A stretch of 64,000 nucleotides of DNA, taken from assembly GCA_030068145.1 (NCBI GenBank), contig JAPJBO010000186.1, positions 50,001 to 114,000 on the forward strand. Direction: 5' to 3'. Below the pieces are notes generated by a model, which worked only from the letters and a program-made list of their open reading frames with translations, had not been told where the DNA came from and ran no database searches. Each line of letters opens with the position of its first letter. The stretch's first letter is position 1. Source of the DNA: Diplonema papillatum (Eukaryota; Euglenozoa; Diplonemea; Diplonemida; Diplonemidae). This document shows positions 43,102 through 54,449 of this stretch, piece by piece. A program made the position numbers and the translations under genes.

Positions 43102-44898
43102 CACGACGCACTTGTTAGCTGTTTTTTTCGGGACATAACTAGTTATATTTCTAACAAGTGATGTAACAAGTGGTCACTTGTTATATAACAAGTGCCACTT
43201 GTTATATAACAAGTGATCACCAATCACTTGTTATAACAAGTGTTTGGTTGCAATTTCATGAGGAACCTGGGGTTTGTACCTACCTTAGAGAGAAAGTCAC
43301 GTGTTTTTTGACATTTTCGCCCAAAGCGGTGACCGTACTCCAGGTATTAGACATCACCTCCACTGCGGCATGACACCGAATTTACGGCCAAAAAGCTGCG
43401 GAACTGCGTATTTGATGCACCAAAGCCAAAAAAGGAGGGTTTTCGGCCTGTTAACGAACGTTAACAAAATCAGGGGGCTTTGCCTATTTCGGGGAGCGAG
43501 ATTGACTGTTACCGTTACGCCTTCCTGAAGCCCGAGACTGCCATAAAATTACCCCTACTGGCTGACATCCGGACTCTTGCAGTACTCTGACTGCACGCAG
43601 TCAATTTAGGTGCAGTTCTGGTGTAATCTTGCGGATTTTTGTTACCCCTGGTACCGAAAACCTGTGCATGCTACCGTTACACTACCGTTACGCTACCGTT
43701 ACGCACCCGGGACCAGCTTGGTTGAGAAGGCATAGGATGGTTTCAACACTATTCTGAGTCCAGTGTCCCAGTCTTGTGATCATGGTGGCCATCGTGAGCA
43801 GCTGCAGCAGGCCAGCACCACCGCACAAATTCGAGGGATGGGCTGAAAAACTGCGTAGCTGAGAGCGGGCGGAACTGAGCAACGCAGTGCGGGAGTTCCA
43901 TCCAGAAACCCTGTTTGCGACTGGGAGCAGTCCATCGTGAAAGCGGAGGGGTCTTCTTCTTGGGGAGAGCCGGAAGAGCAATTCGCCGAGGCAATTCGAG
44001 CCGTTTTCACTGGACACCGTGCCCGGCCTCTCTGACGATCGCCGTGCTCGGTTCAAGCAGATCCAAGGGGTAAAGACGAGCTTCCCCTTCGGTGTCCAGA
44101 AGTACAACGCTGGGTCTCCGCCGCCCACTAAATTTACCCTCTTCTGCCCTTTCTTGCCGGAGGTGCCGTCTTCGAAGGCGTCCCACCAGCACGTCCGATC
44201 CTTTCCTCCCCGTACGTGGAAAGTACGTCCATCCCCCAGACCTCAACATTGAAGGCGTGCCTGTTCGTCCCCAACTGCGACTCGAGCACGAGCATCGTCT
44301 CTGTACCCGCACGACCTCTGGTGGAACGGTTCCTGCTCTCCTTACCGCAGCGGATCCTGTAGCTACCTGTGTCAAAACGTGTCAACCTGTACCTCCCAGT
44401 CTGTCCTTCCTTATCCTTCCTTCTCAGCCTCTATCTTCGTCTTCGGGGCATAACCGAACACGGGACCGCTCTGCGCAAGGTAGCGTAGCCCCCTCCCCGC
44501 CGGCCGGCTGCAGGGAAAGTGGTCGTCACAAAGGAAATACCCCGAAACTCCCCGAATTTCCCCGAAACTCCCCGATATTTTTGTCTGGACCAGGTGGAGC
44601 CTTGTGTCTTGCAGATCACTGATTTTCTCTCGTAGGTAGGCACAAACCCCAGGTTCCTTATGAAATTGCAACCAAACACTTGTTATAACAAGCAATCACT
44701 TGTTATATAACAAGCAATCACTTGTTATATAACAAGCAATCACTTGTTATATAACAAGCAATCACTTGTTATATAACAAGTGGCACTTGTTATATAACAA
44801 GTGGCACTTGTTATATAACAAGTGGCACTTGTTATACATTTTCACTTGTTAGGTCACTTGTTATATAACAAGTGATTGTGCATGACAAGTGCGTCGTG
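43102..44898 (+). mobile_element. Non-autonomous TIR transposon, family B (ACTTGT/ACAAGT arrays)
   Basis: A 1,797-bp element with ends CACGACGCACTTGTTA / ACAAGTGCGTCGTG and TA on both sides (43100-43101 and 44899-44900). Subterminal arrays repeat the palindrome CACTTGTTATATAACAAGTG (43150-43245 and 44675-44875). Inside these, a further inverted pair (GGTTGCAATTTCATGAGG at 43246, its complement near 44655-44675) extends the terminal repeat to about 200-280 bp. The interior (43720-44390) has coding-like minus-strand segments in shifting frames, for example VVLLDTEGEARLYPLDLLEP, probably a decayed captured gene. No transposase is seen. Confidence 0.85.
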
Positions 44899-44937
44899 TA
44901 CTTGCCTCTCGGGGGGGGGGGGGTTTGCACGGTGCAC

Positions 44938-45135
44938 TAGTCATTAGGAATTCAGCGTTCTTACTAGTAAAAATGTCTTACTAGTGCCACTAGTCATTCT
45001 TACTAGTGCCACTAGTCATTCTTACTAGTGGCACTAGTAAGAATGACTAGTGGCACTAGTCATATTACTAGTAAGATTTCTTACTAGTAAGTTCACTTTA
45101 AAATGACTAGTGATTGGCCTTACTAGTGCACCGTG
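44938..45135 (+). mobile_element. Family A miniature element A3 (198 bp MITE)
   Basis: Ends CACGGTGCACTAGTCA / TTACTAGTGCACCGTG. Almost all of it is ACTAGT repeats with linkers ATTCTT or GTGCC. The flanking dinucleotide is TG on both sides in the same direction (44936-44937 and 45136-45137). It starts 37 bp from the right end of element B. Confidence 0.85.
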
Positions 45136-45659
45136 TGGGCAGAAATATTTTGGCAAAGTACGATGATGTGCATGTGGGGTGTGCGACCTCTGTAACCAAC
45201 AGGAACTTCAACACCAGAGAAACGGGATGCTATGCTCAGAAGGAGGCTTCTCGGATGCCCATTCGGCCTCAGAATACGGTTTCTGGGAGGAAAGGTCGCA
45301 TACTCAGCTTTGCCAGAGTTTTACTGTCCAACCCCCCCTCCAAGGGTACCTGTAAATCCAGGGTCTCCGGGGCCTGGGCCCCGGGTTAGCGCTAGGGTCC
45401 AGATAGGGTCCAGGCCCACGGTACACGCCATCCAAGGATGGAATCTTCAATATTGCAGCTTCCACAACAAGCGGAGAGCAAGACGAGAAAAAATCAAGAA
45501 ATAAACTGGATAAAATTTGATACAAAAAGCTCACAGTCATGCATTTCCATAGGGGCTGAGCAGGGGGAGGCTCTTAGTGAAATGGTCAAAATGCCCTGGG
45601 AAAAATGTGGGACAAAAACTTTCCGAAATGCGGGTTTTTAGGGATTCTGAGAGACTCTT

Positions 45660-45795
45660 TGTTTGTACGTGCCGGGGGAGGATTAGCCTGTTAGTGAGTG
45701 ATAGTGAGTGAATATGATCGGTAGGCTAATCTTCTCCCAAACACGCTGCCAGCGTTCTCTTTCGTGTTTACAATTAATTGTTTTTACGAAAAAAA
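45660..45795 (+). repeat. Dispersed repeat R3, copy 2
   Basis: Close match to 38531-38670 (GGGGGAGGATTAGCCTGTTA; GTGAGTGAATATGATCGG). Confidence 0.75.
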
Positions 45796-45879
45796 AGTTT
45801 TTTTCAACGCCCACCTTGGATGACTGAGCCGTGGTTTACCCTTTAGGCAGCCAGCTAGACCTGCCAGAACCTGACTCGA

Positions 45880-45926
45880 TTCGGCACAGCCACGAAACCT
45901 CTGTCAGGTTTCGTGGCTGTGCCGAA
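45880..45926. repeat. Perfect 21-bp-arm hairpin
   Basis: The left arm TTCGGCACAGCCACGAAACC(T) is exactly complementary to the right arm, with the 5-nt loop CTGTC. Not followed by a T-run. No matching sites are recognised elsewhere in the window. Confidence 0.9.
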
Positions 45927-48900
45927 AAATACATTCCGAGGACGTTTCTGAACGCTTTTGAATCCGTTGACGTCTGGGGCCCTGGAATGGAACGAATTGC
46001 ATCTCGTACCAGAGAGTTTTTGTGTCTAACAAATGCAAGTCCGTAAGTGCGCACAAACGAAGGAAGTGCCAGATCCGTTTTTCCTTTGGTAATCGTTCAG
46101 GGCCAAAACCCCTGGGAATTTTTCCAGGGCCCGGGCCCCGAGTTACAGGTACCCCTGCCCCCCTCTCCTTCTGGTATCCTTCCATATATATGATATGGTA
46201 ACAAAACAAAAGAGGAAATAAATGAGAAATAAAAAGATTTGGGAATGCAACGCTGTATTTCAGCCACGGACACGCAGTAGGCAGACGGACATCCGCGCAG
46301 AACCCGAGTGCCCTGCAGACGAAGGAATGATGAGAGTCTGGTTTGTCAGACAGCTGTTCGTAGCCAAGAGGGGGGTTTCACATATTCTATAACATGTGGC
46401 GAATATGTGCAAGACGCCTGGTCCCCTTCCATCTGATAGATTCTGCTTCTCGCTAGGGAATAGAGCACAAAGGAGCCGGCTGCTTTAAACACCTATTTTT
46501 CGATCTTGCGCATTTGTACATTCTTCATCAACACTCGTCTTGAAAGTCAGGTCCCTGCTTGACGCTGATCCACAGGTCGAGGCTGGGCCCGAATGCAGAC
46601 AACTTCTGTGGCGATATAATAATTTGCTGACAACCCGTGGTAACACGCAACCGTTCCAGGAGACAGGGTGGACTAGCTGCGTGTGTTTTCGAGTCTAATA
46701 ATTCTTTTTTGGTCGATGCAAGTCAGCGGTACGGGCCGACACGTCAAGTGGCTACCGATTTTTGCCGAACCAAAGCATCAAGGCGTGGCATATCTTGACG
46801 GCTTGGCGCTTGCGCTGAACACAAACCTGTAGAGACTGTCAACCACAAGGCAGAACGGAAGGAGTTGTGGCACAGTGTGCTAGCTCCGATTCAAGTTTTT
46901 GCATGCGGTTTGGTCGCGACGCTGTTGCCCAGAGCGAGCAGCTTCCGGCAACGAGAACACAAAAATGACAGGGCCCTGGGACTGCTCAGGCACACCCCAC
47001 CAGGAAACCCGGTCCGAGTCTAGCCAGTAGTAGTAGTTTGAATGATATGCAGCAACAATCTGTGACGACTGCACATAGTAGTAGTATGTCGTCCTAATCC
47101 GGGAACAAGTCAGGGAGAAGAACGGAGCAGTCTTTACAAACAAACGAGTGACTTAAGGTGGCCGCTTGAGCGGCGCCAATCCGAGGGCACAGCAGCAGTG
47201 ACGCGTCGCAGTATTTGCACTTCAGGATGGGGCTGCCGTCATGAGCGTCGACGGCCCCTCTGACGAACAAAATAATATTTTCCTATGTGTGTTCTTCGGC
47301 CGATGGAGACTTGCTTATTCCACTGCCCCCCACGGCGTTCGCCAGTTTGTGGAGGGGCTGGTGGTGGTTCTGCCGTATCGGTCTACTGCCTTCGAAATAA
47401 CTTCACTGCGAGTTGCAATGCAAGTTGCCCGTCGGTGTCAATCAACTTGCTGCAACTGCACACCGATGGCTCAACGATGCGAACTCTTCTTACCAAAACG
47501 TCGGTGCTTGACTGGCCGTGTGCTGATCCCGTTCCCCCCAGAAAGCTCTCAAGAATCTTCCGGGAAGAAGAGGCGAAGAAGTTTCTTCCACACAGCGGCC
47601 GGAATAACACCTCGTTCGCACGCACAAAGGACCCTGGCCCTTGTCTTGCAAAAAAATATAATACCGTCTAAATTTCTGAACTTTTCTTTTGGAGCTTGGG
47701 TCGCTTTTTTTCCCCTCGTCTTTTTTTCTTTTTCTACTTTTCAGAGTGCGCCGACGGTTCCTTTGAAGTCTCCGCCTTCGAAAGATCGCGAGCGGCATTT
47801 TTGATGCAATCCAGGACGCCCCGTGGGGAATCGAGCGGAGTAACCCGAACACTCGAACCTCAACTGTCAACTACTTGGCAGGGGGCCTTTGGGCCCCCCC
47901 CCCTCGTTCCAAAGGGATCGATCCAATAAGGCAAGGCACGTATTGACTATTGTCAAGACCAATAGTGCGAGATCGCACGGCGCCGAGTCTGCTGCAACCG
48001 GTCTTGAGGGCGGCGGTGTCGTATCTGCTGTGTGCCTTGCTCCACTTTCGTGGGGCGGCGACAGACAGGCTGACGATAACTTTACAACCCAAGGCACTCT
48101 TTCTTCCTCTCTCTCTCAGTCTCTTAATCTTTCCCAAGCCCCCTTTCATTTTCCCGTCGCGAAAGCAATGAGACAGAGGCGACACAGAACAGAATGACAA
48201 AATAAACAGGATGGGGGTGTCGGATTGTAAACATGAAGAGAACGTGAGAGAACAAAAACTAGACGGAACTCCTGCGCGTGTGGACATGCCCCGACAAATG
48301 CGCAGCTTCGTGAAGCCACCGGAAAGCAGGTCGGTTTGTTTCTTGGTGTCGTCATGATAAAGTAGTGCAGTAAAGGGATGGCTATAATTAGAAGATGTAT
48401 ACCGTTCTGGCGGGTACTAACACGGCATAGGAGGTTATCACCCTCGCTGTCATTCCGGTAAAAATAGAAGGTGGGCCGCTTACCCCTCGCTTGCCCACCG
48501 CGCCAGGTTTCTTTCCAGTCCAGTGTCCTGAGGTGTCACGACGTTCCTGGCAGACGCACGAGAAACATTTCTTGGCTTTTTGGGCATCATGGAGGAGCGT
48601 ACCCGCATTCGGATCCTACCGATGGTCTGTGAATCACGAGAATAGTAGACCCCGAAAGCCTAAAAAGAGATTTCATTCGTGCTTCGCTTTCTTCGTGCGA
48701 AACCTGCTGGATACTCCCGCACAGAAAAATCAAGAGGTCTGGTCAGGTATTATTTCGCGGGATCTTTGTCGGCTTTCAACGCCTCAAAGATCTACGCAGC
48801 TGTATTTTGCTCTTCTGCTCGATCGTTGTCGAACGTTTATTTGTTGGGATGTCCATTTGGATGGAAATCCAAGAACCGCACGAAGTATGGGCCGGTCCCC

Positions 48901-49022
48901 TCCCTGCTGATAGCCTGCTGATGGACTATATACTAGATAGTTTGGGTTAGAATGCAAAGAATCTGTGGCGAAAATCTGCATCAACAGACAATTCGATGCA
49001 TTTCCAGGAAATAGAGGTGGAC

Positions 49023-49394
49023 TCAGGACTGGCCCACAGTAAGTGCAGGCGCCATGAAGGGATGCACCTGACAAGCGGTGGCTGCCAAGAAATGCCGCGA
49101 CACCTGTAAAATGTAAAGGGGGATGAAGCTCAACAAAAAAAGAAGACCGAGATGGTGGGCAATCGTGTAAAGAGAAAGAACTGTGTTGTGCTTGTTATAC
49201 GCGTTTTCTCCCCACAAATGGAGGACGCGCTCGGTAGAGTTGACCTCTGCCAGAGCGCGGTTTCGTAACTTGGAAATCTCTGAACTGCGACAGTGCATCA
49301 CAAGGAAGGATGCATTCGTGGGAAGAGGCGCTCTGGCGTCTTGGTTCTGGGTCTCGCCAGTGTTCTTGCTCGCGTTACTGCATCCTTCCCCCAT
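49023..49394 (-). CDS. Hypothetical small membrane protein (123 aa)
   Basis: An ATG ORF of 123 codons with ordinary amino-acid composition: a polar N-terminus, the helical segment SKLRNRALAEVNSTERVLHL, and one hydrophobic stretch (HHLGLLFLLSFIPLYILQ) that could span a membrane. A CAG|GTGTCG donor-like site follows the hydrophobic part, so the real gene could splice there. No homologue is recognised. The far end overlaps a repeat-rich area. Confidence 0.25.
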   Translation of the reverse strand: MGEGCSNASKNTGETQNQDARAPLPTNASFLVMHCRSSEISKLRNRALAEVNSTERVLHLWGENAYNKHNTVLSLYTIAHHLGLLFLLSFIPLYILQVSRHFLAATACQVHPFMAPALTVGQS

Positions 49395-49519
49395 GCTCTC
49401 AACACAGTGTCGGTTTGAGCACCACGCCGCACTTAGTCTACGAGGGTCGTGAGACAGGCGCAGTATAACACTTGGAGTTGCGTTCGGGGCCCGACTTCAC
49501 TTCTCCCGACCCATGCAAG

Positions 49520-49740
49520 GGTTTGCTCTTCGCGTGCACCGTTTGTTTTCTCTCAGGACTTTAACCTGTTGTGTTGGTGTGTCTTGTCGTGTGGGGGAAG
49601 ACCCGCGTGACCTCACGTCCGTTCAACGTGGTTCGGTAGTTACAGCACTTGGGATCCCTTCGGTTCTTTGTCTTGCAGCTTTGTCGAGCAGTTCCGTCCA
49701 AGCTGGCGCTATGTACAAAAATTGGCGGCCCCTCTACTTC
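49520..49740 (+). repeat. Dispersed repeat R2, partial copy
   Basis: Shares CTCTCAGGACTTTAACCTGT, GACCTCACGTCCGTTCAACG and CCAAGCTGGCGCTATGTA with the copies at 17507 and 50958. Confidence 0.7.
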
Positions 49741-50712
49741 AGCGGATTCCGAGCATGCTGTTGAGGACCACCGGAAACGTGCGAGAATGCGAGCAGGTTG
49801 GATGCTTGTTGTATGCCCAGGGGCGTGATGCAGGGAAAAGATGGGTTGGCACGCGCGCAGAATCATGAAGGTTGCGCTGGTTTCTTGAAAAAGCCAGCCA
49901 CCAAACCCCGCATTTTGTTGCTTCACGGAAAAGACCCCCCTCCCCCCACCTCCCCTTTTCGCGGGCTAGGTTGTCCAGAACAGACGACGCGGTGAACGTT
50001 CGGCCAAAGAAGTGCGTGCGCGTTTTGGTGCAATGGAGGAATAGTGAAGAAACACAATTATTTTTGAGTGTTCAGTCTTACAATTTTGCGGGATGCCCCT
50101 TGCAATGCATTGTGAAGACTGAAAAGACGTTGTTGCCACAGGCTTGATCGGAATTCCGAACCTGAAAAAGAAACAGGGTCAAAACAAGTGGTAATTGATC
50201 AACCGGCGCGCAAAAGAAGAGGAACGTATGCATTGCAGCAAACACGTTTCCCCGCAAGCGCGCAAACAAATCTTCTGTGGCTTGGCTTCACCATGCACGG
50301 CCATCCTGGACAGAACCCCGGTCATTCTTCTCGTTCTTGTGTTCCCGAATCGCTTTATTCAGCCGACGTCCACTGAAAAGAACGAGAATACTCGGACGGG
50401 CCGCCCCTAGAGGCTAGAGGTGGGGGATCTTCGTTGTTGGGGAGGAAAAGCAACTACGATGGGTCTTTTCTTTTTATTTTTTAGAGTGCAAGATCCAACA
50501 GGTTTTAGACTGTTTCGAGTTTTGAGCATCCGTGGGGGTTCGGTCTACGGGTCGACAGTAAAAGCGGGTTGGGATTCTTTCCTTGGGGGTGTGGGTATTC
50601 TTGTTGGACGTTTACGCCCGGACACTAAACGTAGTGCTTGCGTGCGGCTACGGCACGTGTCCTCCCTTTTCTCCTTCGTGTATTTCCGACGAAGCGGATG
50701 CTTGTTTAAAAG

Positions 50713-50951
50713 CAATACTCAAGGGACTGCCCTTTGCTCATTTCGACGGAGGAGGAAACAATACAACTACTGGGTCTTTTTTTGAATGCTTTCGCCTGCC
50801 ACACTCAACCCAGATTTACCTGTGTTTCGTGTGGGCTACAGCACGGTTACCTCCGTTGAGAATGGAATACTGTTGCGATAGTGGAGTCACCGGCATGCCG
50901 ATGAGTACCACACTATACCTTTGAGTATTTGCAGCAGCCTCCAAAGTATTT
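50713..50951 (+). repeat. MITE-like repeat R4, copy 4
   Basis: Ends AATACTCAAGGGACTGCCC and GCAGCCTCCAAAGTATT. Internal GTGTTTCGTGTGGGCTACAG. R2 follows directly, starting with a related AAATACTCGACGTAGCTGC end. Confidence 0.65.
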
Positions 50952-50957
50952 GTACAG

Positions 50958-51262
50958 AAAAATACTCGACGTAGCTGCTTCGACTCCGAATGGAAGGGAG
51001 GAAATGTAGAAGTAAGGGGCAAATACGATACAAACACAATCTGATTTGTTCTTCGCTTACGCCACCGTGTGTTGTTTTCTCACTCAGGACTTTGACCTGT
51101 TGTGTTTGTGTGATTTGTCGTGTAGGGGTAGACCCGCATGACCTCACGTCCGTTCAACACGTGGTTCTGTAGTTACAGCACTTGGGATCCCTTCTGTTCT
51201 TTGTCGGGCAGCATCATCGAGCATTTCCTTTCAAGCTGGCGCTTATGTAAAGAAAGAAAGGG
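50958..51262 (+). repeat. Dispersed repeat R2, full copy
   Basis: Matches 17507-17810 over about 300 bp, ending AAGCTGGCGCTTATGTAAA close to the kinase stop codon. Confidence 0.75.
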
Positions 51263-51329
51263 GCGACCGGGTGACGGGGCCCGTGGTGGCGGGGGCGGGC
51301 AGGCGGCGGCGCGCGGGGGGGAGCGAGGA

Positions 51330-52913
51330 TCAGTCGCCCGCGTTGGCGGCCAGCCGCTGGCAGCTCTTCTCGAGGAACTGCGCGACGCAGGCGCGGGGGA
51401 ACCCCGGGGCGCCGGCGTGCTGCTTCACGAAGCCGTGGGACAGCAGGGCCTGCGCGCTGGGGCGGAGGCCCGGGTCTGCTTGCAGCGCGCTCGCGAGGAA
51501 CGCCGAAGCGGCCGGGGAGGCGTGCAGGGGTTTCGACCAGGCGCCGGACGCCGGCGGCGCGTCCCAGTTGAAACTCGTGAGGAGCTTGACGAGTTGGAAC
51601 TGCGTCGTGAAGCGGATTGGGTAGGTGGAGCAGAACATCGTGAACACGAGAAGACCCACGGACCAAAGATCACTCGGGGTCCCGTAGCAAGGCGACATGC
51701 TGCCAGGCGCGAGGCGTTCTGGCGCCATGTACGCGAAGTTGCCGACGTGGCTCTGCATCGACGCGGCAGTGGTGATGTGCTTCGCCACCCCGAAGTCGCC
51801 TATCTTGCAGTGGCCGTCCCACGAGAGGAGGATGTTCTCCGGCTTGAGGTCGCGGTGCATGTACATTTTGTCGCCGCCGCCCTGGTGCAGCTCCCGCAGC
51901 CCTTCGAGAATTTGGACGGCGACGGCCGCAATGCACGTTTCGTTCTCCCCCAGGTGCTGCCCCTCCTGCTCCCGCAGCACGTCGTGCAGCGAGCCGCAGT
52001 CCAGGTACTCCATCAAAATGTGGATCTCCCGCGTGCTCTCGCAGTAGTAGCTGGCGAACGACCGCACCAGGTTGCTGCACCGCTGCGCGGTGACCTTCAA
52101 GATCTCGATCTCGGTGGACAGCCGCTTCATGTCGAGGGCCAAGTTTTCGGACACGACGTTGTGCAGCAGCACCTCCTTCCGCGCGAACAGGTGCCGCTTC
52201 TTGCCGGACGCGTGCTCGGGCTGCTGGTCCTCCCGCTTCGCGGCCCGCGCCGGCCGGGCGCCCTGCGGCGCCGCGTCCGCCGCCGGCGCCGCCCGCGTCG
52301 GCGAGAGCAGGCAGTCGAACGGCAGCTGCGGCGGCGGCTGCTGCTGCTGCTGCTGCTCGTTGCCGTTCGGCGTCGCGCTTTCGCTCGGGGCGGTGTGCAG
52401 GGCGGTGTGCGAGGTGAGGGGGCCGGGGTTCGGCCGCGGGTCAAACCCGGGCGCAATGACAGACGCGTCGGTTTCAGTCAACCCCTGGCTAACGCAGCCT
52501 GCGGCGTCCGGTTCACTTTCGCAGGTAGCACAGCTTGTAGGTGTGATGGTATCAGCTTTGGTGAAGCGTAGAGACGGCGACAGGCAAGCTTGACACGAGC
52601 CATCGCACATCTTCTCAACGAGGGAAACCCGGCCTTGTGCACCCTTGCCGAGCACCCTGATGATGTTGAAGTCGGTCGACGAGTACGGCACCTTTTCTTC
52701 GACGCAGCCCACGCCCGAGACGTGCTGCGAGAGCCACTGCGACGACGACTCCGCGGGCGAAGACGCGTGGGTCGCCGTCGGCGACGCGGCGGCCAGCTGG
52801 CTAATGCCGATCCCGTGCACGGCTGGCTCGGGCACGACGCACCCCGCCGGGGGGTCCCCTTTCTCCATCGACACCGACACGGCCCATTTTCTCCGGCGCG
52901 CCTTTTCAACCAT
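51330..52913 (-). CDS. MAP2K/STE-like serine/threonine (dual-specificity) protein kinase, 527 aa
   Basis: A single ORF from ATG. Kinase landmarks: Gly-loop GKGAQGRV at residues 89-96, catalytic-pocket Lys 246 in LFARKEV, helix-C Glu near 268-270 (STEIEIL), catalytic loop HRDLKPEN at 353-360, DFG at 373-375, APE at 397-399, and SDLWSVG after it. GNFAYMAPERL and MEYLDCGSL are typical of MAP kinase kinases. Between the Gly-loop and the Lys there is an insert of about 140 residues, low in complexity, with a run of seven Gln and Ala/Pro-rich text. In most kinases this gap is about 15 residues. No splice pair that would remove it is obvious to me, although an intron read through in frame is possible. 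The N-terminal 75 residues are Ser-rich, perhaps regulatory. All catalytic residues are present, so an active kinase is expected. Confidence 0.85.
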   Translation of the reverse strand: MVEKARRRKWAVSVSMEKGDPPAGCVVPEPAVHGIGISQLAAASPTATHASSPAESSSQWLSQHVSGVGCVEEKVPYSSTDFNIIRVLGKGAQGRVSLVEKMCDGSCQACLSPSLRFTKADTITPTSCATCESEPDAAGCVSQGLTETDASVIAPGFDPRPNPGPLTSHTALHTAPSESATPNGNEQQQQQQPPPQLPFDCLLSPTRAAPAADAAPQGARPARAAKREDQQPEHASGKKRHLFARKEVLLHNVVSENLALDMKRLSTEIEILKVTAQRCSNLVRSFASYYCESTREIHILMEYLDCGSLHDVLREQEGQHLGENETCIAAVAVQILEGLRELHQGGGDKMYMHRDLKPENILLSWDGHCKIGDFGVAKHITTAASMQSHVGNFAYMAPERLAPGSMSPCYGTPSDLWSVGLLVFTMFCSTYPIRFTTQFQLVKLLTSFNWDAPPASGAWSKPLHASPAASAFLASALQADPGLRPSAQALLSHGFVKQHAGAPGFPRACVAQFLEKSCQRLAANAGD

Positions 52914-53951
<1,038 letters not shown>

Positions 53952-54449
53952 ATATCAGCATCGTCGTCGCCATCACTCAAGACGTCATAAACGGGAAGTA
54001 TCATCTCAAACAACCCCTCCATGCACGCCAGCCAGTGAGCTCAGAGGAGCGCCTCCCAGGAGGGGGCGGAAGCGACCCCTGCAGGAGTCCCGAAGCCAGC
54101 ATCCCCGACAGGGAAGACGCGCCAACCGAATCGAAGCAATCGAGGAGCCCGCGCATTCGAAGCAAGAAGACTCGACACTAGACCAAGGGATGACCGGCTT
54201 AACTTCCTCCCCTCATCGCTCCTGCTCCTGGCTATAACGAGGCAGCCTGACAAGCAGTCCATGCAGGCAGGTTGGCAGTGGGGCGGGCGACGGCCACAGG
54301 GCAGCGACGTAACTCGACGTACTCGTCGTTGTGGATGTTGGCCATGCCAGGGGTTCCGGAAGTAATGCCGTACCCCCCTGGTATTCTGTAGCGCAGCCGA
54401 TCTCGTGTGCAAGGTACCGATCTTCTGACTTCGACCGGTTCAGATCGCC

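Larger units (their letters stand above)
45331..46170. repeat. Possible small TIR element with GGGTACCTGTAA ends
   Basis: AGGGTACCTGTAA with GGGGCCTGGGCCCCGGG near 45342-45385 is repeated in inverse orientation near 46105-46155 (GGGCCCGGGCCCCGAG, TTACAGGTACCC). The roughly 0.8 kb between them holds R3 (45660-45795) and a perfect hairpin (45880-45926). The inverted match is only about 40 bp and imperfect, so element status is tentative. Confidence 0.4.
46171..51329. other. Long gene-poor stretch with dispersed repeats
   Basis: Contains R1 right half (46253-46345), the 48937-48985 repeat, R2 pieces (49520-49740; 50958-51262), R4 (50713-50951) and a G/C run near 47880-47905. A minus frame at 46880-47100 (HSNYYYWLDSDRVSWWG) is open but unsupported. 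One small membrane-protein candidate is listed separately. Nothing else could be supported. Confidence 0.4.

Noticed and set aside
47241-47804. 187-codon plus-strand ORF
   Set aside because: No family features; opposite strand equally open; pyrimidine-tract bias gives Phe/Ser-rich text.
51138-52571. 477-codon plus-strand ORF rich in Arg/Glu
   Set aside because: Antisense shadow of the GC-rich kinase gene.
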